This document shows positions 1-11,800 of a stretch of DNA of 64,000 nucleotides, piece by piece. The notes beneath the pieces were generated by a model that saw only the letters and a program-made list of their open reading frames with translations, did not search any database and was not told the origin of the DNA. The stretch is from NCBI GenBank assembly GCA_037903355.1, contig JBAJFE010000026.1, positions 6,572,001 through 6,636,000 of the forward strand. The letters run 5' to 3'. Every line of letters begins with the position of its first letter. The stretch's first letter is position 1. Both the position numbers and the translations under genes were made by a program. The stretch is from Trichuris trichiura. Its lineage: Eukaryota > Nematoda > Enoplea > Trichinellida > Trichuridae.

Positions 1-1848
1 TGCCAGTTAGTCACAAAAGAAAAAGAGCGGTTTACTCCCGTTGTAAATAAGAGAACGCAGCAGTACCCAAACGATCAGGGTTTTCACAACCCAACTGGAT
101 CCGTCGTCAGCGATAGGACACAAGCCATGGGCGAAAGGGAGCACTTATCTAGTTTCATCGTTAGCGACAGGCCTTGTACCCTGTTGATGGCGACGGAACC
201 AGCTGAGTTCCGAAAGCTCCTATCATTTGTATGCTCTTACCTTCTTTGACTTACAATGGGAATAAATGACTCTTTTTTCTTATGATAAAACTGCTAGACC
301 GTATAAAAACGTTCCATCTTCATGTGAGGTAGTCTTTGCAAATCTTGACTACAAATCCAATAAATCTTAACAGGAAACTTTTGTCACACAAACCCATTTT
401 CAAGACGAAAGTTTGGCAGCTGAGCGTGGAAGAAGTTTCGACCAATTCCATAAGACTAAGGAACCTTTTTGACCTACGTTCATTCACTCGGCAAAGAAGA
501 GCAGTTACAGGTCGTCTGAAATACTTAGACCACGCGACTGAAAAACACTGCACACGTGTCAGGAATTAAATTTAGATTCGTTACTGCCTTTTCCATATGG
601 CACAGACCAGTGCAAAAATCGAACTTTTAAATTGAAGAGTTTTAAAATGCAGATCAAAAGTTCGTTGTCCGGTTTTCACCAGATCGAAAAGACAACAGCA
701 AAATTCATTGTTGAAATCTTCGGTAAACTGCGTGTCACAGGTACTCTAAAAAACGCGAAAGAACCTAGGGCGAGAAAAGAGAAGAGCACAACCACGCAAG
801 AACGGGAGGGAACCCTAAGGAGATGTGCGTCTCGAAAGGGGGCCCTGGCGCAGAAAAGGTTGGGAATCACTGGTGTATAGCTCTCATCAATATTCAAAAA
901 GTGCCGGTTAACAGTTTTCAGGCATAAGAAAGCATAAACACTTTGCGGAGAGCAATCGTTTACACGCAGTGACATAACTAATAATTCTTGCGGTGATATA
1001 AGCACGATCGATGGGCGAACAGTACCTGCAGACGAACGAGACAAAGACTGTACTTTAAGAAGTGAGATAGTGAGATTACACGACCGCATATCTTTCCTTG
1101 CAGATTAGTATCGTGCAGTAAAGTAAAAGCAAATTTCCTACTTACCGTCGTTTCTTTCCAAAAATGCAATTTTAACCAGCCATATTTTGAACCTTTCAAG
1201 ATTCAGACTTTCCAGCATTCGGCCCCATCCAGTATGCTGACGTTTCAAGTTTGAATCTAATTTCAAAGAATTCGACGCTTGTGCCTTTTTCTATAAAAAG
1301 GACTTCTCCACGTGTATACTTCAAGCATCGACAAACCGACAGCGCGGATTAACCATTGCTATATTATTAAAAGGTGTGACCATGGACAACAACCCAATGC
1401 GATTATTTATTTCAAAAATTGCAATGAAGATGGTAATTGCCTTGAACAACGTAAATAGAAAACTAGGGGTTCACCAGACTCGTAAATGGCAACTTTTAGT
1501 TCAGCAAAGCTCGTCCAATAAATCTCAAAGCACGCATTCAACAGCATAACTTGGCAATGTACAAACGAGAGTAAGGAGGTGGTAAGAGCTAAAAGAAGGT
1601 GCAGTGGGCAAGTAAAACATGGGAGGTACAATGGAAAACTGGGAAACGTATGCACGGCGTGTTAGCATCGTCAATAGTTTCAAGCACTTTGACTAGGAAT
1701 AAACCATCGATAATAACGAGAGATCAAACAAGAAGTAATAATGCACCTAAAACAGCAAAATGCTTTTATACCTTAAATACCCGAAATATTTAGGGCGAGT
1801 AAACAAAATGTGCCTCACAGAAGGGAGCACGTAAAAGATTCGCTCCAT
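1..1848. other. No supported gene at window start
   Basis: Only short open frames (longest 137 codons, minus strand, 676-1089) without recognisable domains or consistent splice signals were seen. The stretch lies downstream of the minus-strand E2 gene, so it may hold its 3' flank. A possible AATAAA signal on the minus strand (TTTATT on the plus strand near 1847) overlaps the E2 stop codon. Confidence 0.5.
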
Positions 1849-2739
1849 TTATTCGCTTACATTGACCCTCTCTTCCTCTTCAGCATTTTCTCCTTCTTTT
1901 TCAGCAGACTGGCCGCTGCCATCCTCCTCGTCTTCCTCTTCGTTTTCACTGCATTCATCGTTCCGCCAAAAGTGAAACTCCATCTCGTAACGTTGCCCAT
2001 CTGCGTCACCAGGTTTTTCCATTATTGTTTTCACACAGTAATCATCAACGGTAGTTGGAACGACCACTCCATCACGGGCTGCATCCTCTGCTGTCATTTG
2101 CACAATTCGACGAACCACTTTCGCATACTCGTCGTCTACACCTTCCATGTAACGACGGTACATTACTGAAGCTTCCACGTTGGCGGGTGAGCTCGTGTTC
2201 GGTTCGTTCAAAAGAGAAATAACGCTTAACAGGATTGTACTAAAAAAATGTAGCATATAAAGGCAAATCTGATTAAGCTGATACGCAAATTAAAACAGAA
2301 TAATTAATGATTGGCACATACCGAACAGTTTGCCCGGATTCCAACGTTCGCAGGCTTTCTCCGCTTTGTGTATCCTCAACCGGTGCATGCAATATGCTGG
2401 TGCTACGGTACAAATTTCAACCGGGTCGACGTAAACTCACCTCGTAAATGTTAGGATGCCAAAGCCGCGTAATGAAGCGCATAGTTGGTGGAGAAAAGGG
2501 ATAGTTCATGGGAAACTGCAATATAGCCTGAAAGGTCGAACAGTGTACGTTTGAAAAATGCATGCACAAACCTTGAGGTAGCCTCCTTCGTATATGGTAG
2601 CCGGGGGTCCAAAAAGCGCAACCTCCCATTCGAACAAGTCTTCTTCATTAATCAGTTTGACGCGAAATCCTTCCATTGGTTCCTCCGTTAAACTTTTCAT
2701 CTCTCGGGCTAACAAGCGCTTCGCCATGTGTACACTCAT
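1849..2739 (-). pseudogene. CDC34/UBE2R-type E2 ubiquitin-conjugating enzyme, active-site region disrupted
   Basis: The family charges ubiquitin on a catalytic Cys and works with SCF-type cullin ligases in cytosol and nucleus. Exon 1 (2572-2739) starts at ATG 2737-2739 and gives the N-terminal helix and the PATIYEGGY region. Exon 2 (2441-2527) gives PFSPPTMRF and HPNIYE. Exon 4 (1849-2239) gives SVISLLNEPNT and a strongly acidic tail, the hallmark of Cdc34/UBE2R. Between them, 2322-2440 should carry the segment with the catalytic Cys. Here the frame of exon 2 runs into TGA at 2417-2419, no GT-AG intron restores phase, and beyond it the same frame resumes with SILHAPVEDTQSGE. The ERWNP motif is then out of frame by one base and the correct frame returns at TVRTILL. 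I see this directly. Whether it is a pseudogene, assembly indels or an unusual splice is inference. It is divergent from DAP3. Confidence 0.75.
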
Positions 2740-4145
2740 GATCTCCTCTCAAAAAGAACGAACAAACACGGACCAGGCCACTTTAATGACGTAAACAAAA
2801 TAAAAATTGGTCGTAACTTTCTAAAGATGCTTAGGTTCCTTACATAGGCGGCTCATTCGAAGTAGCAGGCATCAAGCCCCTATGGCAATTACGAAAAAAT
2901 AGAGGCGATAGTTCAATAGAGAGCAATTTAAGGAGCAAGTTCGTATAAGAAAACGCTGTATGGCAGCGAGAAGATAGTCAACAGAAAATAATTCAAACTT
3001 AACTAAACGATTTGAGTAGAGCACTTTTTGTCGGCGCATCAAGTTTATATTCTCCGGATGCAGTGGATTAACTATTTTTTTGCGAAGAATATCTCGTGGT
3101 TTAGATGCTGCACCAACATCCTGCCCAATAGGCGTTTCAAAATTGTCTGATTAACCATTGTTAAATTCCGTTATCACATTTCACTGCCAAAGTCAATTAA
3201 TTAAAGCTAAAACTTAATAGTTCGATGAAAATGCCTTTTTAATGTTCGCAATCTGTAAACCTTTGGCAATAAGAGTCGGCTGAAAAATGAGGAACGCTAT
3301 ACTTTATGCCGGTATATTATCGCTTGCTAAGGAAGTCGGATTTTACTTTTTTGTAATTAGTTTTGCCGCTATAAAATATGCGAAAATGATTAGACTATTA
3401 GACATTAGAATTCGCCGTACGTGAATGCATGAATTGATTCCGCATACGGTGACACTATTGAAAGCGGGAGCAGCTGTAGCTTAGGTAATGAACTTGATAT
3501 CCTGATTGCTCTCGTATAAGGCTTTTCTGTGCTTGATTTTTAGTTCGTTGATTAGATGAAAAGTGTGTATCGATCGTTATCATTATGGCACGCTTTCGGT
3601 CAAGCATTGAAACCTGCTGTCCAAGATGCTCTGCTGGTCCCCGAAGTGCTATCCCATAGCGATGCCGTACGTTCTTGTTGTTTCCTTAGTGATGATTTGC
3701 ACTCTCACTGCTTAATGCGGCGATTTGTTATTGGTAATCAATAACTTAGATAGTCCGCTAAGACTTTGCAGCTAAACTGTTTTATGAATGTTCCACGCCT
3801 TCTGTGCTTACTGTTCGTTTACCGAAGTTAGGATGCGTACATCGCCGTAATAATTGCTTACAGCTTTGTGAGCAGAAGTTGTCAAAGCTAAGTTAGTATT
3901 TTAATAAAGCAAAAAGAAAAACCATGTTGTTCGGACATTTTTTTTATTATTTCAAAGCGGTTGCCTTGTCTGTGTAGTTTTCCTAACAAGTTATTTACCC
4001 TTGGATTTTTGCATTTGTTACGGAGGGATATTTTTGCGCAGCGGCATACGTTTATGGATTACTGTTTGGCGTAATCGCTGTTTGTCAATCATACAATTGA
4101 ATGCCGTACAGGGATACTCGACATATTGACCATCTTTGTGCTTTT
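2740..4145. other. Intergenic region between divergent E2 and DAP3 genes
   Basis: This should hold the 5' flanks of both divergently oriented genes. A 62-codon plus-strand frame (3556-3744) could be a short upstream exon of DAP3, because it ends near a GTACGT donor, but nothing in its sequence supports that. No other structure was recognised. Confidence 0.4.
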
Positions 4146-6326
4146 ATGGCTAGTCGTAACTCTTCTTTCTACTCTTTCGTCAGGTCATATTTTCCGTTTA
4201 TACTTAAGGTGACATCCTACCGTTTAAAAGATGAGCAGGTACTATTAAAAGGTGGGATTCTGTCTAGCTATAAATTTAGCTTATTTGACTTGAGCTATGG
4301 AATGTGAAACAGTAATATTGGTTCGACATAATTCCGCAGTTTGACTAATGCACCTCGTGAAGTAAAGGATTAGGTAATTTTGCCGTTAAGACTACATTTT
4401 CAATATATTCGGGATTCCTGCTTACCGAAATATCGTTATTTAAGAGAAGTGGCTTTTAAGTCATTTTTGGCTGCACGTTTACTTGAAGCTACGTGATTGT
4501 AAGTCATTAACTCTTTTATTTAGGCTAAGTTTACTTTGAAAAACGAAGCGCACTGGTATGTGGTTGACAGCAACACGGCGAATGCCTTGCAAATGGAAAA
4601 GATGTTACCGCTGGCCTACCGAAACCAGGTAAGTCGCCAGTATTATTGTACTCAAGTTCATTGCGCGTTTCCTTGCAGGTAAATACATTCGGTGAGTTTG
4701 CGTTCATGATTCGGCGGCACCTGTTGGACCTCATCAACTGCATTCAACAAATGGACAGTGGTTCACCGGTTGTACGATACGTTCTCTACGGAAAGCACGG
4801 CGTTGGAAAGACGATCACCTTATGTCAAATGGTTCATTATGCTCACTCTCAAGGCTTCATTGTTTGTCACGTCCCATTCGGTTTGTCTTAGATGTTTTCT
4901 TTCAATTTCCGTTTTCATCAGTCTTAACATCAACAGCTCGCGTTCTGATGCGAAACTTTAAAGAATTGGCTGCTTCGTCGTATAAGCCTGGAAGAATTGA
5001 CATGCCTTTGGATGCTGCTGCTTGGTTACAATCCTTCAAAAATCGCAATGAGCAACTTGTTGACACATTGGATGTAGGCGCCATTTCTTTTTGTTTGCTG
5101 CTTTTGCAGTAGATTGTTAGTTCCTTAGGTCAAAACCACGAAAGACTATGTATGGGGAACCCGTGATGCATCCAGTGCTGGTACGTCGCTGAATGCTTTA
5201 GCCGACTTTGGAATAGCGCGGCCGAAATTTGCAACCGACTGTTTGTGCGTTATTCTCAAAGAGCTGAAGCATCATGCTTGTCTAAATAGGTAAGGAAATC
5301 CATAAACTCGCGTTCTTGAAAAGGATTTGCTAACGAAAACGAAGAAGCAGCTGTTTTCTACATGTTAGAAAAGTATTCCCGAAAAGAGATTGTCTATAAC
5401 AGCCTTGCTAGTGTGAATTGCTACCCTGATATAATTGTTTTACCGAAAAAGACAGTACTAATGCTTAAAGTCTTATCGGATCACTTAACGTTTTTAATAA
5501 TTGAAATGTAGTTCTTCTAAGGTCACTTTAGTGGGTTCCGTTGGTTTTACATGTTAATTATGCTTCGTTCCGCAAGGGAGCTTACCTACTGTTCTTCCTT
5601 TATTAGAAGGTTTCAATTGTAGGTGTAAAGTGATGGTCACCGTCGATTCTGTTAATTCATTTTGGGGCCAAACGAAGGCCTTTCGAGCGGACAAGACTCA
5701 GGTAAGCTTTATTTTCCTTTTATCTTTTATTTTTTGCCAAAAGTTTCTGTTTCGGTCTTGTAGGCTCTTCCGTCTGATCTGACAATCGTCCGTGCATTTA
5801 AGAAGCTCCTGAAAAATGATTGGGTAAGCATGAATTCTCCTCTATTGTACCGGTAAATACTTCAAAGACTTTTTATCGTTGTGTCTTTATTATAATGTTG
5901 TCGCTGGCAGTAGTTGCAAGATTTCAGACTAACGGAGCGGTAGTTGTCAGTGTTGATGTGCGAGAACACATTCGAGGTGAACTTGACAATTCGTATTTGC
6001 CATTATTTCTTCTGGGAAAGCAGGTAAGCCGATGTTCATTTGAAGTCAATTATTACTGTCGTTTCTTTTTAGGGTTTCGAATGGCTTGACCCTTTTGTTC
6101 CAATCGAAATTCCTTACTATTCAGAGAAAGAAGCACGCAGCGTCCTTGGCTACATGGATAGTAAGCACTGGCTGCAACACGAGTCAGGTTATTACCAGAA
6201 ATCGTTTTATATTTCTTGCCTAACGCATCTGCAGTTGTAGTTCATACCTCCGAGGGAATCTCGCAACTGATACACCTAAGTGGCTTAAGCCCGATTGTTC
6301 TTCAAAGCCTTTGCAATTTTTTGTAG
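4146..6326 (+). CDS. DAP3: Mitochondrial small ribosomal subunit protein mS29 (DAP3)
   Basis: DAP3/mS29 is a GTP-binding protein of the mitochondrial small ribosomal subunit, also linked to apoptosis in vertebrates. Ten exons with closing phases are proposed: 4146-4238, 4524-4628, 4679-4880, 4937-5073, 5129-5289, 5623-5701, 5764-5823, 5928-6023, 6073-6187, 6241-6326. The total is about 377 residues (human about 398). Seen: a P-loop GKHGVGKT in exon 3, KDYVWGTR and GTSLNALADFGIARP in exon 5, VDSVNSFWG in exon 6, LLGKQGFEWLDPF across exons 8-9, and a C-terminus ending LCNFL. The first exon is less certain; it was chosen because it opens with ATG, joins in phase 0 and gives an Arg/Ser/Phe-rich start like a mitochondrial presequence. 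The last intron (6188-6240) has the weak donor GTTATT but restores the family's C-terminal motif. Introns are mostly 50-60 nt. The gene converges with unc-13. Confidence 0.9.
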
Positions 6327-8861
6327 TATTTTCATTTCTGTTGGCAAAGCGGATATCATGTTCAAGACCGCTTTAAGAGAAAGAATTCTGAAATGTTAAT
6401 TCATCAATACTTTGTCGAATACTGACGGACCGAGAGAAGAGAAAGCTAAGCAAAATTCTCGAGCTTAAACTCCCTTATTAGCAAATGCTTACCATTGGAT
6501 AAGTCGGCTTTAAGTGGCTGCTCAGAATAGACCGCATCAACCGATGAACGTAAGAAATTAGTTTTAGGAATTTGCAACATCTCGCGCGCTGTTCATCCTA
6601 GCTTACGCCTTATAAAAGCACTACGAAGTTATCCGCAACGTTTTGAAACTTGGAACGCCGACATGACGTCATAATCGTGTTTCCTACTGGACTTCATTTA
6701 GCGATCCTGTAGGAAAGGAGCTTTGGCCAGTTAGCTGCAGTTCAGAGTAACACATTTTCATGAATATGGAAGAACACCTACTGCCAAAATAGGTTTAATT
6801 GCCGCTTACTGATAGAGTGCAATGTGCTCGCAACATACGTAATTCTGTTCCATCTACGAATTAGTCATTCTGGCGGTTCGGTTTCTTCTGGGAAGAAGTA
6901 AACAAAATGCTATTCTTTGAGCTGCACGTAATGCGTACAAGATAGCAGCCGCCACCCTTTGGTGCTCTAACCTTATATGGGGTGGCTGAACAATTTCAGC
7001 AGAAAAGTATCCTCCCTGAGAGTATGAGATTGGCATGAAAGCACGAAATCTCATATTTAATTGACGCTTAAAACGACTTGCATTCTTCAACTTGATGATG
7101 CGACAAGTTGATCCATCTGACCGCGCAAAAAGCATTAGGCAATCGGCCTTTATTTGTGAATAAAATTCCAATTTTCTGAACCGCCTATGCATCGTGGAAA
7201 TGCGTAAACTGAATTGTCTTTTTATGGCGATGAAAATACTTCAGTTTAAGTTCTTTGATCGGTCCAAGCTGCACGTTACGACTTCATGCCGAAGGAACAG
7301 TTGCTCTTAATATATACAGCGACCATATTTGGTAGTACTTACTAAGCGATGTACGATCATGTTTTGGTTATCGATGGCTCAATAGGCTCCATATCGTTCA
7401 CACTGTTTCAACTTCATCTTCTGTGCTTTTCTGACGCTGTATTTCAAGGTAGACTTTCTATGACGAGTCCGTAAGTTTCCATACTTGAAATTGCAATGAA
7501 ATTATTCAATCTGACGATACAATAAGCGGGAGAGCTGAAGCCATTGCAGTACTGCACTCGGCGCTATTATGGGAGAGCTCCCATGGTTGTAATGCCTATG
7601 GAACCACTGCTGATTATCGCCAACGCTAAAGGATATATCATTCGTACCATTAATGACAGAAATGCGAAAATAACGCTGAAGACAATGCCGTGCGTTCGAT
7701 TAATGGCGCTTGTAAGAATCTGAACCTCTCCAGTTGCACCTGGTGCGGGATTGTAGTCAACCAGATGACTGTAGACGGCGGAAATGCATCCTGTCACTTC
7801 AAAAACGTATCAGTTTTCATCAGATCGCACTAATGTGAAGGGAAAAAGGTGAAAGCCGCACTTCAGATCAGTAATTTTCTTTTCCTCTTCTTTTCGTCGC
7901 TAGATAGCGGCGCTAGCAGTTTCCATATCGTCATATCCGTACGTCCACCCAAGGACCACTGAAGAAGACGTATATATGACGGGCCATTGCTGTTTCATAT
8001 ATAAATTATCATGCAGCAGTAGTGGCATACATGGTTTACTAGTACGGTCAGTGTCTCTGAGCAGGTTTGATTTATGAACAATTTTCTCCCGCTCAAGAGT
8101 CAACGTAAAGACGGTATATGCCCATAGCAAACGGTCCTTTGTTGCATATCTTCAATGGTCAGTCGAGTATAAGCTCGAGCTCTCCCTGAAGCCGAAATAC
8201 TGAGCAGAACGGCGGTAAGGGCAAGTGTATACTGTAAAAACAGTACAGCCTGCTTATCACTTAAGTAAGTAAATTCTGTACGTCATTTTACAATGGATAT
8301 GCGGCATTGGAAATGACCTGCTGAGTTCATCAATCAAGGCACGCGTCAACCTCATTAATACGCTGGATTTTTTGGTAAGGGTTCACTTGTTCCGTGTCAG
8401 ACATGTGAGTCAGAAAACATCTAATTTAGTCAACTGGAAAAAAAGCTAAACTATTCTGCTCCGCGCGTTTACGGCAGCGATGACTGATGGTTGAAAATGT
8501 CTTTATTGAGGTTAAAAAAAGGTACGGACTCGAAGGCACGTTTTGTTCAAGCCCCAGCAATGACTAGACGCAACCGATTGACGATCCGGGAAAAACAAAT
8601 TAGGAATGTTTGAAAAACTACCGGAGCGAGTTGGATTTTTTCAAGGAAAAATAAGGAAAACAAAAACATACCAGTAGCGAACAGGAATTATTATCTTCTC
8701 GGGGGCATACTCACCGTGCAAAATAGGGAGCACCGAATGGAAGAGTCACATAATAGACCGACGGTTCCTTGATGGAACATACCCATCCTTCAAATAATGC
8801 AACTAAGGCAGCGCGCGCGGAATGCGACTTTTCAAACAATTTTTCAATTTTGCTTTCGCCA
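6327..8861. other. Intergenic region between convergent DAP3 and unc-13
   Basis: No supported gene. Minus-strand open frames at 6854-7192, 7567-7797 (partly hydrophobic) and 7900-8130 lack family similarity and consistent splice joins. A TTTATT at 8502-8507 reads AATAAA on the minus strand, about 355 nt past the unc-13 stop, and is a possible poly(A) signal. Confidence 0.45.
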
Positions 8862-11800
8862 TCAAACGGCTGCCGTACCGGATGACATTTTGTCCAGAAC
8901 GAACGTACTAGGAGTTGAATGCAGATCGCTTTCGTAACGCGATTCGGTTTTCAACCGGACGAATTGCTTAGCCACTTCGTCGTACTGCCGTTGAGACAGA
9001 ATACGCAGCAATATCAGCCCAGTCTCGTCGATCTGTTGACGACGGCCAAGTTGGACCCAGCAGGCGCACGAGTCATGTTCAACGAAGTTACGAAGTTGGA
9101 GAACACCAACTCCAATCAGCCGATCTTCGCGAGCGAAGCAGTAATCTTTCGCTTGAAAAATCAGCTCGTAGTGTTCCAAATCATCCTCATTGCCAAGTAT
9201 GCTAAAATTTCCCAACGGCCGTTAAAAGTTAGCAATCGCTTATTATGGGAAGAGCAAAGGAGCTTACAAGTAAAACGTTTCGTTGAATTTTGGCGCCCAA
9301 TTATTGGTCTTTGTTTTGGTAGCAAATTTACGCTTCCTGTCAGCCTGGTTGGGACCAACGATATGCACCTCAATAAAAGGCCGAAAGACACCGGTCGTTT
9401 GCCAGCGCAGGTCATTGGCAGCCAGAACTGAAGCGCAACTGAGTAAAAACAACAACGCGAAAATAGCGTGAAGCTTTAGCGCTCACTTTTCACCGTCACT
9501 TTGTGTTCACCGGTACCGGGATGCGTAAACAAATCTACCTGGACGCTTACCTCACCAACAGGTTCTTCCTGTGAGGTCGAGTCTGCAATGGACATTCGTA
9601 TTGCAAGCAGCGGAAGGCGAAAAGTTAAAATAGACCGACCTTGATCTCTTTGAAGGGCAATGAACGTTTTGATAAGCTGGTCTGTTGTCTGAGTATATAA
9701 CGATAAGGCATATTTCAAACTTTGATACTCAGCGGATCTTTCCAAGAACGTCTTCTTCAACCCACTGCCGCCTGCATGAAAATAGCTCTTGATTGTATCA
9801 AGCGCTGCATCCAGGACGGTGCACTGTTTGGGCGTCAAGCTTCGGTCAGATTCTCGAGCAAGGTCCTTAAGCAGCGAAACGTTTAGCATACTTTGCGATA
9901 AGATAAGATTTTGAAATTTCCGCCTACCATAACTTCCTTGACCGAAGAAATACTTTTCACTTCCTTCAAGTGGTTGGAGAGCATTTTGGAAACGTCACCA
10001 ATTTTAGCGTTCGGTAGTTGCTTGAGAAGCTTAAATTTCGATGAACTGTCGAAGTTTAATAGAGCAACGATATTTACATTTTTGTCCGGATAAACCGGCA
10101 ATACGACCAACTTTTCCATGCAGCTAATGGTGATACGCCAAAGTTCCTGCAAGTCAACAAAAAATGAACAACGACAGTCCAAACAACCCGACCCAAGCCG
10201 CGTACCTTCAACAGCTTTTTAAGAACGGTCTTTTCGCAACGCTGAGCGTACTTCGTTAGCGAAACGTCCAGCAAGTCCATAAGAGGCTCCAGAATGAGGT
10301 CGGCCTCAGCGGTTACCTGCGACTTTTGAACTTGACCGCTACCTTTGACACGCACAAGCAAGGTGCCCAGCTTAACCGTAGAATCGTATATGTTTGATTG
10401 GAGACTATTCAATAGCAGACATCGTGATTATCCACCAAACTAGCCGAAATTGATACTTGCTTACCTGGCGGCGAAAACGTTTGTTAGCTTTTCAAGCACG
10501 TTATTCAGCTTCGACTGAAGACCTTTCATAATTAGCTGCGCGTCAGGGTCCAAATTTGGACCGTCCATTGTCTCATACATTTTTTCCAACTGAACGCGCA
10601 GTTGCTGAACATTATTCATTAGTATGCAAGCCTGGAAAAGCAACCGCAACCTGTACACAAGAGCAAACGACGAGTCGCCAATTCAACTTACCAACTTCTC
10701 ATTGGAAACGTACTGGTTAAAGTCTTTTTGCACCATGTCCGCGTAGGCTAGCAACACCTTGTTGACTGTCTGAAACGCGAATAAAACGGTAGGATGGCGT
10801 GCTAAAGCTTAGAGGCTTGGTTACCTTGGCGAAGCGCTTCATCATATCCCCGTAAACTTCCGGATCGGGACAATCCATCTTGCGCAGCACGTCCAAACCT
10901 TGATTAAGCTGCGTGAACACGTCGACCACTGAGTTGCTGAACAAAGTGTGCTCACTGCTCTGAGGAAACTGGAAGAACAAAGCGCATTATAAGAGGGTAA
11001 CAAAGCAAATGGCCATATAGGCATCACATTGTCTTTGCGGTCTCTGTCGAAAGCACCGCGAAGAAAGTCCATTGAAATTTCGTCATTTTCATTCAGCCAT
11101 TGCATGACAAACGGTATGAACCAGCTGTTGACGAAAATATTTATTGTAGGTTCAGGGAGAACAGAGCCGTTACCCTGGGAATTCAGGAATAGTCCCTTTG
11201 TAGGGCGGTATATCGGAAACATAGTTGTTGTAATACCACTTCACTTTGAAATAGAGATTCATGTAATCGGAACTTCGGCATTTCTTCTGCTCTGCGTGTT
11301 CTGTAACAGAAACGTACAATGAAGTCAATTTTTAATTAGAGTAGGTCACTCTACAAGGCTGGGGATCAGCCCGTCATTGCATGAAATTAATGCATAAAAT
11401 CGCGCCCTTTGCGTATACAACAGATTTAAAGGATTAAAAAGCTGCCTGTCCTTCTGACTGCAAGATCTGTACAGCCAAAAATATAAGTTCTATTATCTGG
11501 ACCATTTGGGATCATATATGCCTCGCCTTAAACGGTAAAGAAGAACTAACTAGCTTGCAATCAATTAACTGACAATAGTATTATTACCCCAACCAAATAC
11601 TAAAAAAAAGTCAGAGCATGTGAAAAAAATGATTTATTCTATTATTAATGACATTACTGTGCACTGATCTGTCAATACATCAATTTCGTGCCTTAAAAAG
11701 TTTCTAGAATACTACATCAGCTGTAAGGACTCTTATGTAAGCACTAATGATGTTTACAGATGAGAACGTAACAAGTTATAATGAATTAAATTTGCATTTC

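Noticed and set aside
3556..3744. Upstream exon of DAP3
   Set aside because: No similarity to DAP3 N-termini, and the exon at 4146-4238 already supplies a start and a presequence in phase.
7567..7797. Partly hydrophobic 76-codon minus-strand frame resembling a membrane protein exon
   Set aside because: It begins only at GTG, has no recognised family, and adjacent frames do not splice to it consistently.
8919..9431. 170-codon plus-strand open frame
   Set aside because: It lies antisense to the last two unc-13 exons, whose minus-strand translation matches the C2C domain; it is a shadow.
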